DNA of 64,000 nucleotides, from positions 62,001 to 126,000 of the forward strand of contig NZ_JAKZEY010000023.1 of NCBI RefSeq assembly GCF_022808955.1, read 5' to 3'. Positions 9,521 through 18,139 of the stretch are shown piece after piece. The first letter of the stretch is position 1. Each line of letters begins with the position of its first letter. The notes beneath the pieces were generated by a model that was not told the origin of the DNA, searched no databases, and saw only the letters and a program-made list of their open reading frames with translations. The translations under genes and the position numbers were made by a program. This DNA is from Anaerococcus sp. AGMB09787. Its GTDB lineage: Bacteria > Bacillota > Clostridia > Tissierellales > Peptoniphilaceae.

Positions 9521-9621
9521 ACTGGTACAAGAATAACTACCATCCACCAATAGAAAGACAAGTGGAAGTGACTTCTTCCTCTGAGAAAACTCTCAATATG
9601 GTTTATAGGTTTTGTACCAGT
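9521..9621. other. Structured intergenic element, probable bidirectional terminator
   Basis: ACTGGTACAA (9521-9530) is a perfect complement of TTGTACCAGT (9612-9621), closing a domain of about 100 nt between converging genes. Inside are ACCAT/ATGGT (9539-9543 with 9598-9602), CCAC/GTGG (9544-9547 with 9562-9565) and a small GAG-AAAA-CTC hairpin. A T-rich stretch follows on both strands (ATTTTT to the right, CTTTTT on the minus strand). It could simply be a shared terminator, but the nested helices are more elaborate than needed for that. Confidence 0.5.
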
Positions 9622-9630
9622 AATTTTTAA

Positions 9631-10095
9631 TTATTTTTTTTCTAACTTGTATAATGTGTCTATGTTATGAGCAATATAAGTGAATCTCTCTAGGGCAACC
9701 TTTCTTGGAATTATCCCTAGGAAGTAACCGTCATCATGGGCTATACATACAAAGTTGTTATTTATGAGAAGTCTTAAGACATCTTCAAGTTCGTAATTAT
9801 CAAAAAGAATCGGTGCTACCTGATTCATTACTTCTTTTACCTTTATATTAGAAAGTTTTTCCTCATCGAAGAGCGATAGGTCATCAAAGCTTGTTACTAT
9901 ATTTGAAATTGAAATTAGTCCCCTAATATGGTTATCATTATCTACTACTGGTATAACTTGATAACCAGAATTGGATAAGACTAATACTGCATGGAGGAGA
10001 CTATCTTCTTCATTGCAGGTCGCAACTTCTGATGCGGGTATCATTAAATTTCTAGTTGGTTGATAGAATAAATCTTTAATTTCTTCGTTTATCAT
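9631..10095 (-). CDS. CBS-domain protein, DarB/CbpB-like (c-di-AMP binding family)
   Basis: 154 residues made of two CBS repeats with no other domain. The segment LMIPASEVATCNEEDSLLHA and the GYQVIPVVDND stretch resemble B. subtilis DarB (YkuL) and Listeria CbpB, small proteins that bind cyclic di-AMP and control (p)ppGpp synthesis or pyruvate carboxylase. That function is from the family; ligand residues were not checked. It converges with the GlgB-like gene and shares the structured element between them. Confidence 0.72.
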   Translation of the reverse strand: MINEEIKDLFYQPTRNLMIPASEVATCNEEDSLLHAVLVLSNSGYQVIPVVDNDNHIRGLISISNIVTSFDDLSLFDEEKLSNIKVKEVMNQVAPILFDNYELEDVLRLLINNNFVCIAHDDGYFLGIIPRKVALERFTYIAHNIDTLYKLEKK

Positions 10096-10144
10096 AATTT
10101 ACCTCTACTAATATTATAAACGACTTAGCCAATAAAATAATGTA

Positions 10145-10174
10145 TAAAAAAAGTAGCTAGGAAAACCTAGCTAC
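10145..10174 (-). terminator. Terminator of the tRNA-Ser/SRP RNA transcript
   Basis: A perfect 9-bp stem (GTAGCTAGG / CCTAGCTAC, 10153-10161 with 10166-10174) and a tetraloop, followed on the minus strand by seven T. Confidence 0.92.
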
Positions 10175-10183
10175 AAAATATGT

Positions 10184-10449
10184 AAGCACACCCAACTTTG
10201 TTCTTAGAAGCTCTTAAAAGTGTCATAAGTATTCGACTCATGTCAGGTGACCTCACGACACATAGTAAGTACTGCTTAAAGCTGCTACGTTCCCGTCCTG
10301 ACATGGTTCACAGCTTGCTATTGCGTAAGACCTGACAATCAACACCAAATCCTCATGTCTTAATGAAAGCTCTAAGCCCTCTGTTGGGGATTAAACCCTG
10401 CTGTAGCGGATTGCAGGTTACAAGGCACCGCTAACTCCCCGTCTAGTGC
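10184..10449 (-). ncRNA. ffs: Signal recognition particle RNA, large Bacillus/Clostridium type
   Basis: About 266 nt on the minus strand. The Ffh-binding helix 8 shows GTCAGGACGGGAACGTAGCA, a variant of the family GTCAGGTCCGGAAGGAAGCA. The 5' part (GACGGGGAGTTAGCGGTGCC, then CCTGCAATCCGCTACAGCAG) is the conserved Alu domain start of clostridial SRP RNAs. The 5' GCAC pairs with the 3' GTGC. It acts with Ffh to target nascent membrane proteins. It lies directly behind tRNA-Ser, with the terminator about 10 nt beyond its 3' end; ends are approximate. The neighbourhood tRNA-Ser, SRP RNA, dnaX, ybaB, recR is conserved in Firmicutes, but here the RNAs run divergently from dnaX. Confidence 0.93.
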
Positions 10450-10450
10450 A

Positions 10451-10543
10451 TGGCGGAGAGCATGGGATTTGAACCCATGATACGCTTAAAACACGTATAC
10501 ACGATTTCCAATCGTGCTCCTTCAACCACTCGGACAGCTCTCC
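10451..10543 (-). tRNA. tRNA-Ser (anticodon GGA)
   Basis: A class II tRNA of 93 nt with CCA encoded. The acceptor stem GGAGAGC pairs with GCTCTCC, followed by discriminator G and CCA (10451-10454). The anticodon arm is CACGATTGGAAATCGTG with anticodon GGA. A long variable arm (TACGTGTTTTAAGCGTA) and a standard T arm (GGGTTCAAATCCC) are present. It reads UCC/UCU Ser codons. One base separates it from the SRP RNA. Confidence 0.97.
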
Positions 10544-10558
10544 TCGCTACATTTATAG

Positions 10559-10586
10559 ACTATACTTCAAAAATTTCATAAAGCAA
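10559..10586 (-). promoter_or_regulatory. Promoter for tRNA-Ser and SRP RNA
   Basis: On the minus strand TTGCTT (10581-10586) and TATAGT (10559-10564) are separated by 16 nt, about 15 nt before the tRNA 5' end. Confidence 0.6.
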
Positions 10587-10659
10587 AAAAATATTTTCGC
10601 CTATCATTTATTATTCAAAATAAAGTATGATATAATAGAATTATTAGAAAGGAATTACT

Positions 10660-12456
10660 ATGGCTAAAGCTTTGTATAGACAGTATAGGCCCAAGACCTT
10701 TGATGAAGTCCTAGGTCAAGATAGGGTAGTAAATGTCTTAAAAAACCAAGTTAAAAATAAAAATTTTTCTCATGCCTATATTTTTGCTGGTGAAAGGGGA
10801 ACGGGTAAGACGACCTGTGCTAAAATTTTTGCCAAGGCTATTAATTGTCTTAATCCAAAAGATGGTTCACCCTGCTTAAAGTGTGATAATTGTAGGTCCA
10901 TAGATGAAGAAGCTACAATTGATATTATTGAGATGGATGCAGCTAGCAATAGGAGGATAGATGATATTAGAAATTTAAAGGACAATGTTATTTATCCACC
11001 CAACAATTTAAAATATAAGGTATATATAATCGATGAGGCCCACATGATTACTAGGGAGGCCTTCAATGCCTTGCTAAAGATTATGGAAGAGCCACCAAGC
11101 CACCTTGTATTTATCCTAGCTACAACAGAGATTGAAAAAATCCCAAATACGATATTGTCTAGGGTTCAAAAGTTTGAATTTAACAAAATAAACTCTAAGG
11201 ATATCAAAAAACAAATAAATATCATCCTACAGGATAAAAATATTACCATGGAAAATGAGGCTATAGATCTTATTATCAGAAAGGCCAAGGGGGCCATGCG
11301 TGATGCACTATCAATCCTAGACCAGGTTATTTCGACAGAGGAAAGCTCATATAGCCTACCAGATGTGGAGAATTTGCTAGGAACAGTAGACTTTTATGAT
11401 ATAGACTCCCTTACCAAGTCAATCTTTGCCTATAATCAAAAGGGAGCCATAGACAAGGTCTTCTCTCTTAGGGATCATAATAAGTCCAATAAGGATATAG
11501 TAGAAGCTCTGGCATCCTATATGAGGGATATTATGTTGTATAAGCTGACTGGCGATAAGGTCGATTTTGAAAATGAGGATAGAGCAGACTTTATTGAGGA
11601 GAGATCAAGGGAAATTGACCTTGATAGGTTAATAGATATATTGGATCTTGTGGGAGACTACGAGATAAAGCTCAAAAATACAGACAATACTGACCTAATT
11701 ACTGAGCTTATGGTTATTAGGCTAATCAATTCTAAGGATATTAATTCGCTAGATGGAAGGATTAGGGCCCTTGAAGGGAAAAATGAAATTAACCTAGTAG
11801 AACTTGTAAATAAGGCTATAGAAGATAAGCTTTCTAATATAGACTTCTCAGATAAGTATATTTCTAAGAGACCTAGTAAAGAGAATGAGTATGATAAGTA
11901 TCCTAGCATAATTAACCTAGAAGAAGATACCTATGACACAGAAGAAATAGAAAATATTGAAGATTCAATACCAGAAAAAATAACTACTGATGTTCCTAAG
12001 GAAGAAGAAGCGAAAAATGAAGAAGCCTTGACTCCTGAAATCAAGGAAGAACCCGCAAGTTCTTGGACAGAGCTTTCAACCTACCAAATCGATGACATCA
12101 AGGAGATGTTTGTAGCAACAGCAGGTAGGAGTCTCAAGGGGATGTTCGAGAGTGAAGGATTTAATTATTCTTTTGATGGTCATAACTTTACCCTCTACTT
12201 AAAGGATAGCTTTTATGGAATCTTTATCCAAACCAAGATAGAGGAAATCACAATCAAGCTATCTGAAATAATAGGGAGTGAAGTATATTTCGAGACAGAT
12301 GATTTTGAAAATTATCAAAAAAAAACTCCAAATCTAGGTAAAGAGGGTACAATTAAAGAAAAAGACTTAGTTGAAGAAGTCAACGAGTCGGATAATATTG
12401 ATGAAAATGAAGAAAAATTAAGAGAAATCTTAGGTGATTTATTAATTGTAAAATAA
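10660..12456 (+). CDS. dnaX: DNA polymerase III subunit gamma/tau
   Basis: 598 residues. The N-terminal AAA+ clamp-loader ATPase has Walker A GERGTGKTT (about 45-53), four zinc-binding Cys (CLNPKDGSPCLKCDNC), Walker B IIDEAHM and the SRV sensor region (LSRVQKFEF). Domain III follows, then an acidic, weakly conserved C-terminal tau region that contacts DnaB and the polymerase. It loads the sliding clamp at the replication fork. A TATAAT at 10631-10636 and a binding site AAAGGAAT precede the start. A run of nine A (12317-12325) lies near the 3' end; both other frames stop within a few codons after it. First gene of dnaX-ybaB-recR. Confidence 0.96.
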   Translation: MAKALYRQYRPKTFDEVLGQDRVVNVLKNQVKNKNFSHAYIFAGERGTGKTTCAKIFAKAINCLNPKDGSPCLKCDNCRSIDEEATIDIIEMDAASNRRIDDIRNLKDNVIYPPNNLKYKVYIIDEAHMITREAFNALLKIMEEPPSHLVFILATTEIEKIPNTILSRVQKFEFNKINSKDIKKQINIILQDKNITMENEAIDLIIRKAKGAMRDALSILDQVISTEESSYSLPDVENLLGTVDFYDIDSLTKSIFAYNQKGAIDKVFSLRDHNKSNKDIVEALASYMRDIMLYKLTGDKVDFENEDRADFIEERSREIDLDRLIDILDLVGDYEIKLKNTDNTDLITELMVIRLINSKDINSLDGRIRALEGKNEINLVELVNKAIEDKLSNIDFSDKYISKRPSKENEYDKYPSIINLEEDTYDTEEIENIEDSIPEKITTDVPKEEEAKNEEALTPEIKEEPASSWTELSTYQIDDIKEMFVATAGRSLKGMFESEGFNYSFDGHNFTLYLKDSFYGIFIQTKIEEITIKLSEIIGSEVYFETDDFENYQKKTPNLGKEGTIKEKDLVEEVNESDNIDENEEKLREILGDLLIVK

Positions 12457-12467
12457 AGGAGATATGT

Positions 12468-12806
12468 ATGGCAAGAGGCGGATTTAGACCAGGCGCACCA
12501 AATATGAACAATATGATGAAGCAAGTAAAGAAGATGCAAGAGCAAATGGAGAAAACTCAACAAGAAATTGAAGAGAGAGAATTTTCTTCAACAGCCGGTG
12601 GTGGAGTAGTAGAAGCAACTGTAAATGGAAGAAAAGAAGTTGTAAATATCAAGATTGACCCAGATGTAGTTGACCCAGAAGATGTAGATATGCTGGAAGA
12701 TTTAATCATGGTAGCTATAAATGATGCCATGGGCAATGCTAATAAGTACAGCGAAGATGCTATGGGTAAACTCACAGGTGGAATTAACATTCCTGGACTA
12801 ATGTAA
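12468..12806 (+). CDS. YbaB/EbfC nucleoid-associated protein
   Basis: 112 residues, the usual family length. An N-terminal Gly/Met/Asn-rich tail is followed by the helix KQVKKMQEQMEKTQQEIEE, then EFSSTAGGGVVEATVNGRKEVVNIKIDPDVVDPEDVDMLEDL, the central sheet of the YbaB dimer, and a C-terminal helix. The protein binds DNA without strong specificity. It sits between dnaX and recR, its conserved place in Firmicutes, and its stop overlaps the recR start by one base. Confidence 0.94.
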   Translation: MARGGFRPGAPNMNNMMKQVKKMQEQMEKTQQEIEEREFSSTAGGGVVEATVNGRKEVVNIKIDPDVVDPEDVDMLEDLIMVAINDAMGNANKYSEDAMGKLTGGINIPGLM

Positions 12807-13411
12807 TGGCACTTTTTCCAGAGTCATTAGCAAATTTAATTGAAAAATTCCAAAAGCTTCCAACTATAGGCAGGAAAAGCGCCGAGAGGCTAGCCATGTC
12901 TATAGTGGAAGATGACAAAAAAGATGTCGAGGATTTTGCCCAAAGTCTTATAGATGTCAAAAATAGAATCCACTCATGTGAAATTTGTGGAAATTTAACC
13001 GAGGATGATATTTGTGATATATGTAAGGATATAAGCCGTGATAACGAAACAGTTTGCATAGTTGAAGATATCCAAGATCTTATAGCTATCGAAAAGTCTG
13101 GAGCTTATAGGGGGCGCTACCATGTTTTGGGAGGATTAATTAGTCCATCTGATGGTATTGGGCCAGACCAATTAAATGTTGATAGGTTGTTAGAAAGAAT
13201 TAATAAGGAAGAGATTAAAGAGGTTATCTTGGCTATATCTTCAACCATAGAAGGGGAAACTACAATTTTGTTTTTGCAAAACCTTTTGGCCAATAGAGAC
13301 GTTAGGGTTACAAAGCTAGCCCAGGGTATCCCAGTAGGATCATCACTCGAATACTTTGACCAACTAACCTTGGAGAGAGCCTTGGAAGATAGGAGAGAAA
13401 TAAATGACTAG
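12806..13411 (+). CDS. recR: Recombination protein RecR
   Basis: 201 residues. An N-terminal helix-hairpin-helix (LIEKFQKLPTIGRKSAERLA) is followed by the four-Cys zinc finger CEICGNLTEDDICDIC (about 56-71), the Toprim domain (CIVEDIQDLIAIEKSG; DGIGPDQLNVDRLL) and the C-terminal Walker B-like region ending LTLERALEDRREI. It acts with RecO/RecF in gap repair and RecA loading. The stop overlaps the next gene by 8 nt. Confidence 0.96.
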   Translation: MALFPESLANLIEKFQKLPTIGRKSAERLAMSIVEDDKKDVEDFAQSLIDVKNRIHSCEICGNLTEDDICDICKDISRDNETVCIVEDIQDLIAIEKSGAYRGRYHVLGGLISPSDGIGPDQLNVDRLLERINKEEIKEVILAISSTIEGETTILFLQNLLANRDVRVTKLAQGIPVGSSLEYFDQLTLERALEDRREIND

Positions 13412-14375
13412 GAGAAAATCTGTATTTCTTATCTTCTTCCTTTCTTTAATCCTTATATCTTGTACTGATGTAGCCAGAAAAAAAGAAATAGTAAGCGAGC
13501 AAAAGGAACCCTCAGATCCTAGTATATATAGCTCACTTGATGTAAAAACTACTAGCTTTTCATCAACAATCCTCATGGATACCATAAAGGAAAATAGTGA
13601 GCTTCCTATAGAGTCAACCTACATAAGCGATACTAAAGATCTCTATGATGGAAACTTTGATATTGCCATAGTAGATGCCCCAATGGCAGCTAATCTCTAT
13701 AAGGATTCAGAGGTACATATAAAAATAGCAGGAATTAGCCTAGTAAATAATTTATACCTACTAAGCGATGGCGATATTAATAAATTTTCTGATATATTTG
13801 GTAAAACGATTTTTGTTAAAGATTTAGGGAATGATTTTAGGCAGAAGATAAGTAAAAAAATTGGACTGTTACAAAAGTTTATAGGTATCAATATTATCTA
13901 TTATAAGGATGCTGATAACCTTAATAGGCTAATAGGAAGTACAAAATCCTTTGTAGCCTTGGCAAGGGAACCCTATATTTCTATAATTAACGATGATAAG
14001 ACCTATAAGAAATATAAAATAAATGAAGCCTTGTCTGCTATATCTCCTGATTTTGACGATTCTTTTGATATGATATCAGAAGTTATTATAGTAAATGGGG
14101 ACGTCCTTAATAGCAAAGAAGATGCTTTAATCAAATTTTTAGATGAAATTAGTCAGAAGAAAGACTCTGAACCTATTATATCTGATAGGCTTGTAAATAC
14201 TTTTGATATAAGTAAGGATGATGCCCTTGAAATTTATAAGAACTTAGATAAGGTTTTTATAGAAGGGGACACTATGAAGGGGATTTTTAATGTTTTATAT
14301 GACAATATAGAAAGGTTGAAGCTAACTTCAATATTTGGTCAAAGACCAGCTGATGATTTTTATTATGTGAGGTAA
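13404..14375 (+). CDS. Lipoprotein, NMT1/THI5-like solute-binding fold
   Basis: 323 residues. A basic start, a hydrophobic core and the lipobox LISC (about residues 17-20) mark a lipoprotein. The mature part resembles substrate-binding proteins of the SsuA/NMT1 type: the stretch GNFDIAIVDAPMAANLY and the later FVALAREPYIS are the hinge and ligand region pattern of that group. No ABC permease or ATPase is adjacent. The start overlaps recR, so it is probably cotranscribed with it. Ligand unknown. Confidence 0.7.
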   Translation: MTRRKSVFLIFFLSLILISCTDVARKKEIVSEQKEPSDPSIYSSLDVKTTSFSSTILMDTIKENSELPIESTYISDTKDLYDGNFDIAIVDAPMAANLYKDSEVHIKIAGISLVNNLYLLSDGDINKFSDIFGKTIFVKDLGNDFRQKISKKIGLLQKFIGINIIYYKDADNLNRLIGSTKSFVALAREPYISIINDDKTYKKYKINEALSAISPDFDDSFDMISEVIIVNGDVLNSKEDALIKFLDEISQKKDSEPIISDRLVNTFDISKDDALEIYKNLDKVFIEGDTMKGIFNVLYDNIERLKLTSIFGQRPADDFYYVR

Positions 14376-14378
14376 TAA

Positions 14379-15164
14379 ATGTTTAAGATTAATAATTTTT
14401 TAGATAATGATGACGTTAATATTTTAGATAAGAAGGGTGCCTTTACAGTTTTTGAATACAAGAGAGACCTATCTGTAACCAAGGATAGGGCTATGTATGA
14501 GTACTTTGCTTCTCAAATGAATGTTAAATTAAAGCAAGTAATGTGTGACCTAAGTGTAAGCCCTATTACAATCCAAAAGGGCAGTATGCAATGGATGGTT
14601 GGTAATGTCAATACTACTACTGGAATTAAGGGTGTGGGAGACTTTTTTGGCAAGTCAATTAGAGGAGCAGTAACCAAGGAAGCAGCTATAAAACCAGAAT
14701 ATGAAGGAGATGGGGTAATTGTCCTTGAGCCTACCTACAAGCATATAATCCTAATAGATCTTGCTACATGGAATAATAGCCTGGTCTTAGAAGATGGATA
14801 CTTCCTAGCTTGTGATAGTAATCTAAAGCAAAAACTTGTAGCAAGAAATACCCTGTCATCAGCAACCCTTGGTAATGAAGGCTTCTTTAACCTCGGAATC
14901 GAAGGTAGTGGTGTAGTAGCCCTAGAATCTCCTGTACCAAAGGAAGAGTTAATAGAGATAGAACTTGACAATGACCAAGTTAAAATCGATGGCAACTTTG
15001 CCATAGCCTGGTCCAAATCCCTAAAGTTCACTGTAGAGAAATCTAGTAAGTCCTTAATCGGATCTGCTGCATCTGGTGAAGGACTAGTAAATGTCTATAG
15101 GGGAAGTGGTAAGATTCTAATGGCTCCTATTAAGAGCGACCTAACAATTGGAGAAGAAGTTTAA
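14379..15164 (+). CDS. AIM24 family protein
   Basis: 261 residues built of repeated short beta strands, with the AIM24/TIGR00266-like pattern: GSMQWMVGNVNTTTG, then EPTYKHIILIDLA, DGYFLACDSNL, EGFFNLGIEGSGVVALESPVP and VDGNFAIAW-type strands (here KIDGNFAIAWSKSL). The family forms a double-psi or DUF124-type barrel; bacterial function is not established. It starts three bases after the lipoprotein stop and ends before a strong terminator, so it closes the recR transcript. Confidence 0.85.
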   Translation: MFKINNFLDNDDVNILDKKGAFTVFEYKRDLSVTKDRAMYEYFASQMNVKLKQVMCDLSVSPITIQKGSMQWMVGNVNTTTGIKGVGDFFGKSIRGAVTKEAAIKPEYEGDGVIVLEPTYKHIILIDLATWNNSLVLEDGYFLACDSNLKQKLVARNTLSSATLGNEGFFNLGIEGSGVVALESPVPKEELIEIELDNDQVKIDGNFAIAWSKSLKFTVEKSSKSLIGSAASGEGLVNVYRGSGKILMAPIKSDLTIGEEV

Positions 15165-15222
15165 GGTTTTGAAGATTATCAAATTAGATTTCCGAGAATG
15201 TAAGTAAATATAAAAGCTTGCT

Positions 15223-15257
15223 ATCGACCTGTATTGTAAGTATGGGTCGATTTTTTG
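15223..15257 (+). terminator. Intrinsic terminator after the AIM24 gene
   Basis: ATCGACC (15223-15229) pairs with GGTCGAT (15245-15251) followed by TTTTTT. Confidence 0.85.
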
Positions 15258-15340
15258 CTTATTTGCTTTTATAGACTTTTATCATATAATAAGACAGTAA
15301 GAGTCGGAGGACTTTTAAAGTCTATAAAGAAGGTGATTTT

Positions 15341-16573
15341 TTGAATATTTTAGAAAAGCTTACAATTTTAACTGATGCTGCCAAGTTTGATGTATCATGC
15401 TCCTCATCAGGTTCTAATAGAAAAAATAAAAGTGGAGGACTAGGAAACGGCCACCTATCAGGGATATGCCATTCATGGAGCGAAGATGGTAGATGTATAT
15501 CCCTTTTAAAAATTTTGTTTACCAATGCTTGTATCTATGATTGCAAGTATTGTATTAATAGGTCTTCCAATGATGTAAAAAGGGTGGCCTTTACTCCAAG
15601 GGAAGTAGCAGATTTAACCATGAATTTTTACAAGAGAAATTATATAGAGGGACTCTTCCTATCATCAGGTATTATCAAAAACCCTGATTATACCATGGAG
15701 ATGCTTATAGAAACTGCGAGAATTCTAAGGCTTGAATACAATTTTAATGGCTATATCCACATGAAGGCCATCCCAGGGGCAAGCTATGACTTAGTAAGAA
15801 ATATGGGCCATCTTGTTGATAGGATGAGTATCAATGTAGAGCTTCCTACTGATGAGTCTTTAAAACTTTTGGCTCCTCAAAAGAAGACTTCTGAAATAGA
15901 AAATTCTATGGCTGTTGCCAAAAATTCTATTATTCAAAGGAAAAATGAGATTAAAGTCTATAAGCACACACCCAAGTTTTTGCCAGCAGGTCAAACAACC
16001 CAGATGATAATCGGAGCAAATAAGGAGAGCGACCTAGAGATAATGTCAAGATCGCAAAATCTCTACCAAAATTTTGACCTAAAGAGAGTATTCTATAGTG
16101 CCTTTGTACCAGTTGTAAAATCTGATCTAACCAAGGACATAGATAGGGTTCCCTTGCTGAGAGAGCACAGGCTTTATCAAGCTGATTGGCTTATGAGGTT
16201 CTATGATTTCAATGCAGAAGACCTAGTCAATTCATCTAAGCAAAACCTGGACCTCGACCTTGACCCCAAAACATCCTGGGCCGTAGACCATATAGACAAG
16301 TTCCCTATTGAAATAAACAAGGCCTCCTACAAGGACCTTATGAAAATTCCTGGCATAGGCAGAGTTTCAGCAAGGAAAATCATCAATGCCAGAAAGTATA
16401 GAATGCTTGACTACGATAACCTAAAGGCTCTAAATATTTCAACCAAAAGAGCCAAGAATTTTATCCTAGTCAAAGGAAAATACTGGGGATCCAAGTTTTC
16501 AAACAAGAAAGAGCTTAGGATGCGTATGAGTCTTTCTGACAATAAGTCCCATGAGCAACTTTCCTTCCTCTAG
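15341..16573 (+). CDS. Putative DNA modification/repair radical SAM protein (TIGR03916 type)
   Basis: 410 residues from a TTG start placed 7 nt after AAGGTG. The radical SAM cluster motif is CIYDCKYC (about 67-74), preceded by a conserved region with CSSSGSNRKN and GICHSWSEDGRCISLLKIL. The C-terminus carries a helix-hairpin-helix DNA-binding motif (INKASYKDLMKIPGIGRVSA). The combination defines the TIGR03916 family, which is always found next to the family of the following gene. It probably acts on a damaged or modified base; the reaction is not known to me. Confidence 0.88.
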   Translation: MNILEKLTILTDAAKFDVSCSSSGSNRKNKSGGLGNGHLSGICHSWSEDGRCISLLKILFTNACIYDCKYCINRSSNDVKRVAFTPREVADLTMNFYKRNYIEGLFLSSGIIKNPDYTMEMLIETARILRLEYNFNGYIHMKAIPGASYDLVRNMGHLVDRMSINVELPTDESLKLLAPQKKTSEIENSMAVAKNSIIQRKNEIKVYKHTPKFLPAGQTTQMIIGANKESDLEIMSRSQNLYQNFDLKRVFYSAFVPVVKSDLTKDIDRVPLLREHRLYQADWLMRFYDFNAEDLVNSSKQNLDLDLDPKTSWAVDHIDKFPIEINKASYKDLMKIPGIGRVSARKIINARKYRMLDYDNLKALNISTKRAKNFILVKGKYWGSKFSNKKELRMRMSLSDNKSHEQLSFL

Positions 16574-16581
16574 GAGTTCCT

Positions 16582-17310
16582 ATGATTGTAGTATATGATA
16601 AAACTTTTGATGGATTTTTGACAGTCGTTTTTGATTATTACAAGGACCTATTTGAGATCGAAATCAGAAGTGAAGACGACCAACTATCCTTTCTTCATAT
16701 GGTTAGGGTTAGAACTGATATAGTTAAGGCAGATAGGGTGAAGGCTTCTATCAAAAAGAACCTCTCAAAAGTCTTCTACAAGGATATAATCACAGCTTTC
16801 AATTCTTTCTACAAAGATAAGGATATAATCATAGCAAGGCTTATAAAACTTTCCTTTATAAAGGGCGTAGAAGTAGTTTCTTCTGCCAATAAGTATGCTA
16901 TAGGCTTTAACAAGATGGTTAAAAATTACCGTAGTGAGGCTCATTGCTTGAAGGGACTCTTGAGGTTTAGAGAAATCCAGGAAGGTTATCTCTTTGCAGA
17001 ATATGAGTCAAATAATTTTATCTTGGGAGATTTATCCTATCATTTTTTAAAGAGGATGCCTGATGAGAAATTTATTATCTATGATAAAAATAGGGCCAAG
17101 GCCTTTGTTTCTATTTATAGCAACTTTGAAGTAGTTGATATAATTGATCTAAATATAGAAGAAAATTCCGAGGAAGAATTTTTTAGATCCTTGTGGATAG
17201 TCTTTTATGATGCGATATCCATTAAGGAAAGGAAAAATAAGAAACTTATGATTTCTAATATGCCCAAGAGATATTGGAAGTACTTGCCTGAGAAAAATAG
17301 GTTAAAATAG
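16582..17310 (+). CDS. TIGR03915/DUF4130-family putative DNA repair protein
   Basis: 242 residues, typical opening IVVYDKTFDGFLTVVFDYY and the central HCLKGLLRFREIQEGYLFAEYESNNFIL that characterise the family. It is a dedicated partner of the TIGR03916 radical SAM protein and starts 8 nt after it. It resembles a uracil-DNA-glycosylase-associated module by family annotation only; no catalytic residue can be pointed to here. Confidence 0.85.
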   Translation: MIVVYDKTFDGFLTVVFDYYKDLFEIEIRSEDDQLSFLHMVRVRTDIVKADRVKASIKKNLSKVFYKDIITAFNSFYKDKDIIIARLIKLSFIKGVEVVSSANKYAIGFNKMVKNYRSEAHCLKGLLRFREIQEGYLFAEYESNNFILGDLSYHFLKRMPDEKFIIYDKNRAKAFVSIYSNFEVVDIIDLNIEENSEEEFFRSLWIVFYDAISIKERKNKKLMISNMPKRYWKYLPEKNRLK

Positions 17311-17337
17311 TAATATGAAGAAAGAAAGGACAATGAA

Positions 17338-17838
17338 ATGAAGGGAGAATACCAAACAATAACCCACCCACTTAAACCCCTATATGATAAGGAATCTAAG
17401 ATATTAATTCTAGGATCCTTCCCATCAGTTAAGACTCGTGAGTATGGATTTTTCTATGGCCATCCACAAAATAGATTTTGGAAGATTATGGAAGGACTTT
17501 TTGGAGTAGAATTATCAAGAGATATAGAGGAGAGAAAGCAATTTATCCTTAGTAACCATATAGCCATGTATGATTCAATTTATAAGTGTGATATCATAGG
17601 ATCAAGCGATGCTAGTATAAAAAATGTTATACCATCGCATCTTGAAGAAGTGGTGGAGGCTTCAGAAATCAATCAAGTCTTCTTAAATGGTGCCACATCC
17701 TACAAGTATTACAAAAAATTCCACTATCCAAAACTTGGCATCAAGGGAGTTAAATTAACATCAACTAGCCCTGCCAATGCCAGGTATAGGCTTGATGACC
17801 TTATAGAAGAATGGAAGATAATCCTAGATTACCTATAG
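17338..17838 (+). CDS. DNA-deoxyinosine glycosylase (UDG superfamily, family 6-like)
   Basis: 166 residues with the UDG-fold motif ILGSFPSVKTREYGFFYGHPQNRFWKIM near the N-terminus and NGATSYKYYKKF and SPANARY near the C-terminus. These match the hypoxanthine/deoxyinosine glycosylase branch, which removes deaminated adenine. It follows the two genes above with 27 nt between, and the three probably form a base-damage repair operon. Confidence 0.83.
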   Translation: MKGEYQTITHPLKPLYDKESKILILGSFPSVKTREYGFFYGHPQNRFWKIMEGLFGVELSRDIEERKQFILSNHIAMYDSIYKCDIIGSSDASIKNVIPSHLEEVVEASEINQVFLNGATSYKYYKKFHYPKLGIKGVKLTSTSPANARYRLDDLIEEWKIILDYL

Positions 17839-17862
17839 GCACCTCTTAGCAAGGTGCTTTTT
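17839..17862 (+). terminator. Intrinsic terminator of the repair operon
   Basis: GCACCT (17839-17844) pairs with AGGTGC (17852-17857), followed by TTTTT. Confidence 0.85.
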
Positions 17863-18026
17863 GTATGCATAAAAGTATAGCTATTTCTATAGTAGAATTT
17901 ACCAAATCAAATTTTTTATTTATCAAAATTTTATATATTTTTACTTCTATAAACACAAGTAATGCTATCTTTTTAACAAAGTGTATTTTATTTTGAATTA
18001 CTTATAATATTTGCAGCATATTTTTA

Positions 18027-18054
18027 TTGACGTAGAAAAAATTTGTTGTACAAT
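18027..18054 (+). promoter_or_regulatory. Promoter of the zinc uptake operon
   Basis: TTGACG (18027-18032) and TACAAT (18049-18054) with a 16-nt spacer, about 85 nt before adcA. The operator below overlaps the expected transcription start. Confidence 0.7.
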
Positions 18055-18063
18055 ATAAAAAGC

Positions 18064-18084
18064 AAATGCAAGTAATTTGCATTT
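18064..18084. promoter_or_regulatory. Palindromic operator, probable zinc-repressor (Fur/Zur family) site
   Basis: AAATGCAA (18064-18071) and TTGCATTT (18077-18084) are perfect inverted arms around a 5-nt centre. The 21-bp size, A/T outer bases and position just after the -10 fit a Fur-family repressor site; assignment to zinc comes from the downstream genes. No regulator gene for it lies in the window. Confidence 0.6.
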
Positions 18085-18139
18085 AGCCCATGCTTTTATT
18101 TAATAAGCTATATTTTAATAATTGGAGGAGATTTAATAT

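Noticed and set aside
13364-13585. Minus-strand frame across the recR end
   Set aside because: Antisense shadow of recR and the lipoprotein; no binding site.
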